DNA from: Acidobacteriota bacterium
GTDB taxonomy: Bacteria > Acidobacteriota > Vicinamibacteria > Vicinamibacterales > UBA8438
Direction: 5' to 3'
DNA: 12,671 nucleotides
Assembly (NCBI GenBank): GCA_012963185.1
Contig: DTWD01000603.1
Coordinates: 1-12,671 of the forward strand
Shown: one piece after another, positions 7,040 through 12,671 of the stretch
How positions within the stretch are numbered: the first letter of the stretch is position 1
Layout of the letters: each line of letters opens with the position of its first letter
The notes under the pieces: model-generated
The model's input: the letters and a program-made list of their open reading frames with translations, nothing else
Told to the model about the DNA's origin: nothing
The model's database searches: none
Position numbers and translations under genes: made by a program

Positions 7040-8020
7040 ATGATGCGCCGAATCATTTGTAGTACGGCGATGAGCCTTGTAGTGGCTGTGGCGATGATTA
7101 TTCCTGTCGTCGCCCAGGATTTTCCACGGACACCGTCGGGCCAACCGGACTTGCAGGGGGTCTGGGATTTCCGAACGATTACCCCAATGGAGCGTCCAGA
7201 AGCGTTGTCCGATAAGCCGTTCTTGACGGCGGAAGAAGCTGCTGAAATCGAGAACATCCGGGCGCTTCAAGATGAGGGGCGCGACGATGAGGTACCTGCA
7301 GACATAGTCGGGAACTACAACACGTTCTGGTTCGATCGCGGGACATCAGTGATCGAGACCATGAGGACTTCGCTCGTAGTTGATCCACCTGATGGCCGTA
7401 TCCCCGCCCTCACTCCCGCAGCCGAGCGTGCGCGTGTAGCGATGAGTGAGGCGCGTAAGGGTACGGGCCCCCATGAACCAACGCCGGGCGGGTGGGTCGA
7501 CGATCTCGGTCCGAATGGACTCCAGGTGCGGTGTGTGACCGGTTTTAATTCCGGACCCCCAATGACACCAGGCGGGTACAACAATAACGTTCAGATTTTT
7601 CAGACCGCTGATACGGTTGTGCTCTACAACGAAATGAATCACAACCCTCGGGTTGTGCCGCTTGACGGACGTCCACACACGCAGCTTCGTCAATGGACAG
7701 GTGAATCGCGTGGCTATTGGGACGGGGGCACCCTTGTTGTTGAGACGAAAAACTTTCTTCGGGAGACCAGTTTTATGCGCGGAGGCGCGAGTGCGGAGTT
7801 GGAATTGACCGAGCGTTTTACACGGATATCGTCAGATGGCTTGTTATATTCGGTAACGGTGAATGACCCGCTCACCTGGACGAAGCCGTGGACTTATGAA
7901 GTGCCGATGATTGCAAATTCAGACAACATTTACGAGTACGCGTGCCACGAGGGAAATTATTCGATGGCGGTTATTCTGGCTGGTGCACGGGAAAAAGAAG
8001 CTTCCGAGGGCTCACCTTAG
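7040..8020 (+). CDS. Exported protein of unknown function, paralogue B (YNNN/ACHEGNY family)
   Basis: A 326-residue protein with a Sec signal peptide (residues 1-26, ending PVVAQ). A GGATGAGGAT Shine-Dalgarno region directly precedes ATG 7040; the second codon is also ATG. It is closest to paralogue A: GQPDLQGVWDF (34-44), TPMERP (48-53), SLVVDPPDGRIP (111-122), Cys165, GGYNNNVQIFQT (178-189), EMNH (198-201), DGRPH (His213), YWDGGTLVVET and YEYACHEGNY (298-307). A 20-base DNA stretch, 7586-7605, is identical to 2653-2672 in A. The mature chain has only the two conserved cysteines, 165 and 302. Function is unknown. It is followed after 35 bases by paralogue C and is probably cotranscribed with it. 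Confidence 0.85.
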   Translation: MMRRIICSTAMSLVVAVAMIIPVVAQDFPRTPSGQPDLQGVWDFRTITPMERPEALSDKPFLTAEEAAEIENIRALQDEGRDDEVPADIVGNYNTFWFDRGTSVIETMRTSLVVDPPDGRIPALTPAAERARVAMSEARKGTGPHEPTPGGWVDDLGPNGLQVRCVTGFNSGPPMTPGGYNNNVQIFQTADTVVLYNEMNHNPRVVPLDGRPHTQLRQWTGESRGYWDGGTLVVETKNFLRETSFMRGGASAELELTERFTRISSDGLLYSVTVNDPLTWTKPWTYEVPMIANSDNIYEYACHEGNYSMAVILAGAREKEASEGSP

Positions 8021-8027
8021 AACGATT

Positions 8028-8043
8028 AAGGAGGTAACGGAGG
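8028..8043 (+). promoter_or_regulatory. Tandem Shine-Dalgarno sequences before paralogue C
   Basis: A near-perfect anti-16S match, AAGGAGGT, sits at 8028-8035 and a second GGAGG at 8039-8043. The second is 12 bases from ATG 8056 and 18 from the alternative in-frame ATG 8062. The first is 20 bases away and has no start codon at normal distance. The second is probably the working site; the first may serve as a standby site or be left over from an older start. Confidence 0.45.
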
Positions 8044-8055
8044 AATAAGATTGTA

Positions 8056-9054
8056 ATGACCATGATTCGATTGATTTTTACGGTTGCTGTGAGTGTTGTA
8101 TTTGTAATTCCGTCGGTCGTTGGTGCTCAAGACCGAGATGCAACCTCTGCGTGGACCCCTAGCCGTCTCGCCGATGGCCAGCTGGACATTCAAGGCATGT
8201 GGAATAACACGCGTGCGATGTTTACGCCCTTGGAACTTCCGGAAGAACTTTCGGGGCAGGACCTGACGATAGAGGAATTGCAGGTACGGGCACGGGCACG
8301 TGGAGAAGGTCGTATTACTCGGTCGGAATGGCAGGGTCATGAAAATAATCAAGGTGGAGTTGGGGGCTATGGTCTGTATTGGTTTGATTGGTATTTTGAT
8401 ACGCCGACCGATATTGGACAGCCGTCAATTATTGTTGAGCCAGCTACTGGGCGTATCCCTGAACGAACAGCTGACGCACGCGAGTCAGTGGCGATGAATC
8501 TCGCTCAACTCCACGATTCTTATGCAAACATGGAATCTGGGGACCGATGTATTTCACGCGGTGTCCTCGGTATGATGATGCCGACGGAGTACAACAACGG
8601 GACGTTGATCCTGCAACCCCCAGGCTATGTTGTGATTCATAGCGAGATGATTCACAACGTGCGCATTATCCCAATCACAGACAGTCCTCATGTTGATGAT
8701 GAGATTCGTCAATGGGAAGGTGACCCACGTGGCCATTGGGATGGCAATACGTTGGTCATTGAATCGACGAACTTCAAGGCCGTTCAAAATATGCGTGGTC
8801 CCACGGCTGGGACACGTTCTCGTCAGTCTGAGGCGCAACGGGTGGTGGAGCGACTCACCGTAGCCGGCCCGAAAGCGCTGCACTACACCATCCGTATGGA
8901 TGACCCAGAAACGTACGCGGTCCCGTGGACGGCGGCGTTTCCGTACGACCGCGATGACGACTATGTTCAGTTTGAGTACGCGTGTCACGAAGGAAACTAC
9001 TCCGTACCGAACGCATTAGGTGGGGCGCGCTTGGAAGAACGACAAGCGCGATAG
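8056..9054 (+). CDS. Exported protein of unknown function, paralogue C (YNNN/ACHEGNY family)
   Basis: A 332-residue protein with a Sec signal peptide (residues 1-24, ending VVGAQ). It is the most diverged of the three local paralogues. The order of blocks is kept: GQLDIQGMW (41-49), FTPLELP (56-62), SIIVEPATGRIP (124-135), Cys165, EYNNGT (178-183), EMIH (197-200), PH with His212, IRQWEGDPRGHWDGNTLVI (217-235) and FEYACHEGNY (307-316). YNNN becomes YNNG and DGRPH becomes DSPH, so the invariant core is narrower than A and B suggest. The extra aromatic-rich stretch at 104-114 (GYGLYWFDWYF) is stronger than in the others. The two mature-chain cysteines (165, 310) are again the only ones. It is second in the B-C transcription unit and is followed by a strong hairpin. 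Confidence 0.85.
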   Translation: MTMIRLIFTVAVSVVFVIPSVVGAQDRDATSAWTPSRLADGQLDIQGMWNNTRAMFTPLELPEELSGQDLTIEELQVRARARGEGRITRSEWQGHENNQGGVGGYGLYWFDWYFDTPTDIGQPSIIVEPATGRIPERTADARESVAMNLAQLHDSYANMESGDRCISRGVLGMMMPTEYNNGTLILQPPGYVVIHSEMIHNVRIIPITDSPHVDDEIRQWEGDPRGHWDGNTLVIESTNFKAVQNMRGPTAGTRSRQSEAQRVVERLTVAGPKALHYTIRMDDPETYAVPWTAAFPYDRDDDYVQFEYACHEGNYSVPNALGGARLEERQAR

Positions 9055-9087
9055 CGAGAACGTAAAAACTACTTGAGTAAAACGGAA

Positions 9088-9122
9088 TCTGCCTCCCACC
9101 TTGACGTGTGGTGAGAGGCAGA
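9088..9122. terminator. Probable transcription terminator hairpin between convergent genes
   Basis: A 13-bp stem with a single mismatch is formed by TCTGCCTCCCACC (9088-9100) and GGTGAGAGGCAGA (9110-9122), with a 9-base loop. It lies between the stop of paralogue C (9054) and the stop of the convergent gene (9150), so it could serve both. No clean U tract follows in the + direction. On the minus strand a T-rich stretch (CCGTTTTACTC) starts a few bases after the stem, so the fit is better for the minus-strand gene. Termination strength is an inference. Confidence 0.6.
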
Positions 9123-9149
9123 CTTCAGTGGTAGTCGACTATCGGTCGC

Positions 9150-9695
9150 TTACGGAAGCATCAAGTGTGCTTCAGTCGTGCCCGCCGCCATAATGAATGC
9201 GCCGCCTTGGTCCCGGTTTTCTGGAAAGCCAGCTGAGGCCATGGTGGCGTTCGGCATCGAGATGGTTGTATGCACACCGGCACTCGCTTGGTCTTGTCCA
9301 TTCATCGAACTGAAAAAGGAGCCGTATTCCACTGCCACGCGGGTTCCATTTTCAGCAGCCGCGGCGACTAAGGCTCCGTTCCCGGCGTTGTCCGAGCTGT
9401 CCGCTCTAAATTCCCTGTTTTGTGCGACGCGGTCGAGATTGGCCTTGACGGTGCACTGCACAGCAAACGGTGGCCGGTCACGTTCGTCGGCTCTGCTGTA
9501 GCAGACCACCGTATTCGTGCCTTCCTTAATCGTCGTGTACGTATGGTCGGCACTCCATTTGATCACGGACGCATCGTCACGAGCTCGACGCGGTGCTGCC
9601 GCCAGGCTCTGTTCAATGAGTTCTGAATCTGATTGGGCATACGCGCTTGGTGAGATGGTCAGGATGCCAAGGGCGAGAAGTAGCATACGTTTCAT
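9150..9695 (-). CDS. Small exported protein of unknown function
   Basis: A 181-residue protein with a Sec signal peptide (1-20, MKRMLLLALG, ending SAYAQ). The start at 9695 is chosen over an upstream in-frame one at 9737 because GGAGG lies 7 bases before it and the signal peptide then begins normally. The mature part has two cysteines, 65 and 81, around a KEGTNTVVCYSRAD segment, and ends with AGTTEAHLMLP. This pattern (an -EGTN-x-x-x-C- motif early, an AGT-x-x-AHxM end) recalls a group of hypothetical periplasmic proteins I associate with Acidobacteriota. No function is known to me. It is convergent with paralogue C and lies 152 bases downstream of the MetX-like hydrolase start-to-stop direction on the same strand, possibly with its own promoter. 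Confidence 0.75.
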   Translation of the reverse strand: MKRMLLLALGILTISPSAYAQSDSELIEQSLAAAPRRARDDASVIKWSADHTYTTIKEGTNTVVCYSRADERDRPPFAVQCTVKANLDRVAQNREFRADSSDNAGNGALVAAAAENGTRVAVEYGSFFSSMNGQDQASAGVHTTISMPNATMASAGFPENRDQGGAFIMAAGTTEAHLMLP

Positions 9696-9847
9696 GGTGG
9701 TCCTCCGTGTCTCGTTGGCTTGATAGTTGGCGCTCAAGGCTGCGAGACGGTAATTTCGATAAACGAGACGTAATGATACCCGTGTCTTGCCGGGTCGTCG
9801 TTATATTTCTTAAGATGTAATACTTCCTTGGTACGAATTTGTTTCAT

Positions 9848-10933
9848 TCACTCCAAAAATTGCCTAATTGCATCATTCAAGAATTCAACATCGGCTGGGT
9901 TTGTCCCGATGCCGGCACGGTGTCCCCAGATAGAGGGAATCATCAGTACTTCAGCATTAGGGATAAGTGTACTTTCGTACTCAGCATCTTCGGGAGGAAA
10001 ATAGAGGTCGGTTGCAGAGGGCATCAGGAGAATACGCGCTCGAATTGAATGGAGCGCTGCTTCGAAATCCCCATTGAATCCGGGCGTGTCACCAACATTA
10101 TGGGTTTGCCAGGTCATAGCCTGAGACAAGAGATTATTGGCGTCTTTGGTGAGCCAATAGTCTTCCGAGTTACGGACCCATTCCTCGATAGAATCGGCAC
10201 CTGATTCGCGAAAGAGTTCTTGTCGCCACCATTCCTGGGAGCTGCCCCATGCAGCCCAATGGCGTGCGAGCGCCCGCAGTCCGATTTCTGGTGGCTCAGA
10301 ATAGCGCCCATTATTCCAGGCGGCATCCGCCATGATCGATGCTTTTGCGCCTTCGAGTCGTGCAATGCCAAATGGATACTCTTTCGCGTTTCCGCAATAT
10401 GCGACGATCGCGTCGACCATTTCCGGGTGACTCACGGCCCATTGCAGCGCCTGTTGTGCACCCATAGAAAATCCCACAACCGCCGCCAAACGCTCTATAC
10501 CGAATACTTCGGTAATCAGTCGGTGCGTCGCCGAGACATTGTCTCGAATCGCGATCTGTGGAAAGTCCGGTCCGGCAAATGGTGGAGGCGTGTTGCTCGG
10601 AGAAGATGACAGGCCGTCAGCGAATTGGTCAGTGGCGATAATGAAATGCCGTGCGGGGTCGAAAGCTTTATCGGGACCGATGAGAAAGTCATATCCATGA
10701 TGGTCTCCGCCGTACCATGAGGGAAGTAGAACCGCATTTGTTCGCGTTTCGTTCAGCGTCCCATACGTCACATAGGCGAGTCGAGCGTCTGGCAGGGTCG
10801 TACCACTCTCCAACTGAAAATTGCCGAGCGATAATTCCTGGTGGTCACCTTCTGACGTGACAGAAACGGACATGGCGACAGATATAAAAAGCAGGGCGGT
10901 CGTAGCTCTCAATAATAGTTGTCGCGTATTCAT
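9848..10933 (-). CDS. Exported alpha/beta-fold hydrolase, homoserine acetyltransferase (MetX)-like
   Basis: A 361-residue alpha/beta hydrolase related to the MetX homoserine O-acyltransferase group. Catalytic triad by motif: nucleophile Ser156 in VGFSMGAQQ, Asp309 in SATDLYFPPED, and His338 in WGHRAG. MetX-like landmarks include LAYVTYGTLN (52-61) and LLPSWYGGDHHG (69-80), the latter in place of the usual HALTG-type stretch. The start at 10933, rather than in-frame 10969, gives a clean Sec signal (residues 1-28, TTALLFISVAM) and has AAGG about 9 bases upstream. Export argues against a methionine-biosynthetic role, since acetyl-CoA is not available in the periplasm. I infer a serine esterase or acylase. 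No met gene is nearby. The 152 bases after its stop hold only a weak ACCCG/CGGGT fold. Confidence 0.85.
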   Translation of the reverse strand: MNTRQLLLRATTALLFISVAMSVSVTSEGDHQELSLGNFQLESGTTLPDARLAYVTYGTLNETRTNAVLLPSWYGGDHHGYDFLIGPDKAFDPARHFIIATDQFADGLSSSPSNTPPPFAGPDFPQIAIRDNVSATHRLITEVFGIERLAAVVGFSMGAQQALQWAVSHPEMVDAIVAYCGNAKEYPFGIARLEGAKASIMADAAWNNGRYSEPPEIGLRALARHWAAWGSSQEWWRQELFRESGADSIEEWVRNSEDYWLTKDANNLLSQAMTWQTHNVGDTPGFNGDFEAALHSIRARILLMPSATDLYFPPEDAEYESTLIPNAEVLMIPSIWGHRAGIGTNPADVEFLNDAIRQFLE

Positions 10934-11060
10934 GATGAGACCTTGTTGCTCTAATAGTTTTAGGTACAAAGCCGTTAATCGATGATTGATAGACGAGTGA
11001 CCGAATGCTCTCTTGGTCGTTCACTGTGTCGGGCACATGGTTACGTGCATCTGCCAAGCG

Positions 11061-11066
11061 TATACT
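11061..11066 (+). promoter_or_regulatory. Candidate -10 box for the Rap1a/Tai-type gene
   Basis: TATACT matches the -10 consensus at 5 of 6 positions and would start transcription about 30 bases before the ATG at 11102. No convincing -35 box lies 16-18 bases upstream. It is the best promoter element I can find in the 168-bp divergent region 10934-11101. Confidence 0.3.
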
Positions 11067-11101
11067 GACTGTGCCTGTTGGCAAATACTTTTGGAAGAGA
11101 G

Positions 11102-11506
11102 ATGAAACAGCTGTCGAGGTGGGCCGGAGTTCTTGTCATTGCGCTTCTTGTCACCACACGGCCCACCGATATCAGCCATGCCACACAAGGGCGAACTGGT
11201 TCCGGACACGAACTTCAGAGGGACTGTGGGCTTTACTTTGAATTTTTGGGTCGTACGGGTGCCGGTCGTGAGGAGACTTTTGAGGTCGATCCTTTCGGGA
11301 TGGGCTACTGTGCGGGACTGGTCCGTGGGGTGGCAGATTCAGCAGGCACATTGATGGGCGACCGAGTTTGCGTCCCGGGCGATATTACGGCGGCGCAGGC
11401 GGTCTGGGTGGTCGTACAGTACCTGAGACAGCATCCAGATGTTTTGTACGAATCGGATACGGCGTTAGTGTTTCGTGCCCTGCAATCGGCGTTTCCCTGT
11501 CGATAA
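11102..11506 (+). CDS. Exported Rap1a/Tai-family (T6SS immunity-like) protein
   Basis: A 134-residue protein with a Sec signal peptide (1-27, LVIALLVTT core, ending near ISHA). The start at 11102 has GGAAGAGAG directly upstream; the in-frame TTG at 11078 is less likely. The mature part has four cysteines (42, 70, 90, 133). Its pattern, GYCAGLVRGVADSA then CVPGDITAAQAVWVVVQYLRQHPDVL and a final AFPC, matches my memory of the Rap1a/Ssp/Tai4 immunity-protein fold: periplasmic, helical and held by two disulfides. Known members neutralise type VI secretion amidase effectors. No amidase effector or T6SS gene is adjacent, so here it may be an orphan immunity gene or a family member with another role. 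It ends 25 bases from the convergent NHL gene. Confidence 0.75.
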   Translation: MKQLSRWAGVLVIALLVTTRPTDISHATQGRTGSGHELQRDCGLYFEFLGRTGAGREETFEVDPFGMGYCAGLVRGVADSAGTLMGDRVCVPGDITAAQAVWVVVQYLRQHPDVLYESDTALVFRALQSAFPCR

Positions 11507-11531
11507 CATGGTCGTTCGTCGGTGCGATGAT

Positions 11532-12599
11532 TTACGGTCGAACTCTCACGTATTTTTGGAGGTTGCGCGGAGCGGGTTCACCACCGTAGACATTTCCTTC
11601 TCCGTCGACGGCTACGAATTCAGCACCATTTCCAATCGTACTTCGTGGGTCACCCCACGGGTAGAGAATGGATTCGTGTACCCAGCCGGTTTTGGCTTCC
11701 CCGATACGAATACCCATTTCCCAGCCGGGGTTCTGAACGTCGTCAGATTCTGAGTCGGCAACAAAGATGCGTCCGTGGTCGTCGAAGAAGATGCCGCTGG
11801 GACGCCCGAATTGTGTCCACTGGCTGATGAACTCGCCTTCCTGGTCGAAGATCTGAATCCGGTTATTGGATCGGTCAGCTACGTAAAGGCGACCGTCATT
11901 GTCGAGCGCGATCGCGTGAAGCGTACGAAACTCACTGGGGCCGTAACCAGTTTTGCCCCATTCCTTCACATAGGAACCATCGGCTGCGAACTTAACGACA
12001 CGGTTGTTGGTTGTGTTCGCGTGTCCGTCAGCCACGAAAACACTGCCGTCATCGGCGACAACGACATCAGCGGGTGCGTTGAAGTGATCTCGACCGCCAC
12101 CAGCTTGACCTGGTGTGCCCAGCGTCATGAGTTTTTCACCCGTTGGGCTAAATTTGATGACCTGATGGCCACGGGTGCCTGGAGGGGTCCTTTGTTCAGA
12201 GACTGCATCTGTCACCCAGACGTTGCCGTCCGGGTCAACATCGATTCCATGAGGCCAAATGAACAGACCCCCGCCAAAACTTTCGGCCACAGACCCGTCC
12301 GGAGCGAACTTGATAACCGAATCAAGGTCGGAGTCGAGACATTCGTTGCCAAAGCGTTCTGGCGCGGAGGCGTCACAACGAATGACCGCCCAGATGTGTC
12401 GGCCGTCGTTGTCCATTGTGACTCCACCGACCGCGCCCATCGTGCGTCCGCCTGGTAGTTTTGCCCAGCCGTCAACTTGTCGGTACGGGTTCGGGTACGG
12501 CTGTGCGAAGGCATTTGTCACCATATGGCTAGCTCCCAGCGTGAGGGCAACAAATGCAACTACGAGACTGCTTGGGTATTTTCGATTTGAAATCATCAT
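11532..12599 (-). CDS. Exported NHL-repeat six-bladed beta-propeller, peptidyl-hydroxyglycine lyase (PAL)-like
   Basis: A 355-residue protein with a Sec signal peptide (1-32, LVVAFVALTLGA, ending NAFAQ). NHL-type repeats with the DxxGxxxVxD pattern occur at about 57-72, 115-131, 176-191, 226-242, 267-282 and 326-340, consistent with a six-bladed propeller. Two metal-ligand-like histidines are present, His117 in WPHGIDVD and His228 in LHAIALD, at positions equivalent to zinc ligands of peptidyl-alpha-hydroxyglycine alpha-amidating lyase. The third is apparently Glu327 (NGAEFVAVD). Arg74 in AVIRCD may match the lyase's active-site Arg. Annotated homologues are often called lyase or SMP-30/NHL protein; catalysis is unproven. 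The start is ATG 12599 (ATG 12596 follows at once), with GGAG close upstream inside a hairpin. Confidence 0.82.
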   Translation of the reverse strand: MMISNRKYPSSLVVAFVALTLGASHMVTNAFAQPYPNPYRQVDGWAKLPGGRTMGAVGGVTMDNDGRHIWAVIRCDASAPERFGNECLDSDLDSVIKFAPDGSVAESFGGGLFIWPHGIDVDPDGNVWVTDAVSEQRTPPGTRGHQVIKFSPTGEKLMTLGTPGQAGGGRDHFNAPADVVVADDGSVFVADGHANTTNNRVVKFAADGSYVKEWGKTGYGPSEFRTLHAIALDNDGRLYVADRSNNRIQIFDQEGEFISQWTQFGRPSGIFFDDHGRIFVADSESDDVQNPGWEMGIRIGEAKTGWVHESILYPWGDPRSTIGNGAEFVAVDGEGNVYGGEPAPRNLQKYVRVRP

Positions 12600-12601
12600 C
12601 G

Positions 12602-12616
12602 AGCTCCGTGGGAGCT
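12602..12616 (-). promoter_or_regulatory. Hairpin enclosing the Shine-Dalgarno of the NHL gene
   Basis: AGCTCC and GGAGCT form a perfect 6-bp stem with a 3-base loop. In the minus-strand mRNA the 3' arm, GGAGCT, is the only Shine-Dalgarno candidate and ends two bases before the start codon at 12599. Folding would hide the ribosome site. Spacing of GGAG to ATG 12599 is 4 bases and to ATG 12596 is 7 bases, so the second ATG may be the real start. Confidence 0.4.
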
Positions 12617-12671
12617 AAATTTAGAAGTTTTTGTACTTTTTCGTGGGTTCACCCCCGCCTCAGACTCAGTG
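12617..12671. other. Window edge without a recognised gene
   Basis: A short upstream region of the NHL gene, T-rich on the + strand at 12628-12643. It contains a small imperfect CGTGGG/CCCCCG fold but no coding frame that I can support. The promoter of the NHL gene probably lies here; AATTTA at 12618-12623 (TAAATT on the minus strand) is a weak -10 candidate. Confidence 0.3.

Noticed and set aside
6900..7040. CIRCE (HrcA) operator upstream of htpG
   Set aside because: The TTAGCACTC-N9-GAGTGCTAA pattern is absent. A lone GGAGTGC at the ribosome site is not enough.
9778..9795. ACCCG/CGGGT fold downstream of the MetX-like gene, as a terminator
   Set aside because: Only five base pairs with an eight-base loop and no T tract on the minus strand.
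10977..10987. AATCGATGATT near-palindrome in the divergent region before the Rap1a-type gene
   Set aside because: Four-base arms are expected by chance, and it is not placed over a recognisable promoter.
1..12671. CRISPR array, tRNA or rRNA, insertion sequence, attachment site or phage genes
   Set aside because: Looked for by eye on both strands. I saw no regularly spaced repeats, no cloverleaf-type sequence, and no transposase or integrase motif.

Overview
The window looks like a piece of a moderately GC (about 50-55%) Gram-negative bacterial chromosome. I would guess Acidobacteriota of the Vicinamibacterales type. That guess rests on remembered family distribution: secreted proteins with the YNNN / EMxH / ACHEGNY signature in several copies, a Tat-exported enolase-superfamily protein, and a secreted M20 peptidase. 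It is not based on a marker gene. No rRNA, tRNA, CRISPR array, transposase or phage gene is visible.

Layout. Bases 1 to about 143 are GC-rich (80 of the first 120 bases are G or C) and do not fit the gene that follows, a short-chain dehydrogenase (SDR) without its N-terminal nucleotide-binding end (198-767, +). Its stop codon overlaps that of a convergent, Tat-exported L-rhamnonate-dehydratase-like protein (764-2035, -). Next comes a compact + strand block: exported protein A (2110-3108), an exported M20 metallopeptidase (3136-4599) and a small charged helical protein (4618-4920). The divergent intergenic region before this block carries overlapping promoter candidates framed by a 7-bp inverted repeat. 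htpG (Hsp90) lies at 4958-6928 (-). Divergent from it is a two-gene unit of exported paralogues B and C (7040-8020 and 8056-9054, +), ended by a strong hairpin. Then follow a small exported protein (9150-9695, -), an exported MetX-like alpha/beta hydrolase (9848-10933, -), a Rap1a/Tai-type cysteine-rich exported protein (11102-11506, +) and an exported NHL-repeat beta-propeller (11532-12599, -).

Common theme. Nine of the eleven intact genes carry Sec or Tat signals, so this is mostly a periplasmic or secreted gene neighbourhood with htpG in the middle. The most interesting content is the A/B/C paralogue family. Three diverged copies keep two cysteines and an E/H/H/CHE set at almost identical positions, and one copy is tightly linked to a peptidase. 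I infer an extracytoplasmic degradation or nutrient-processing role, but no known pathway can be assembled. I see no defence system or mobile element.
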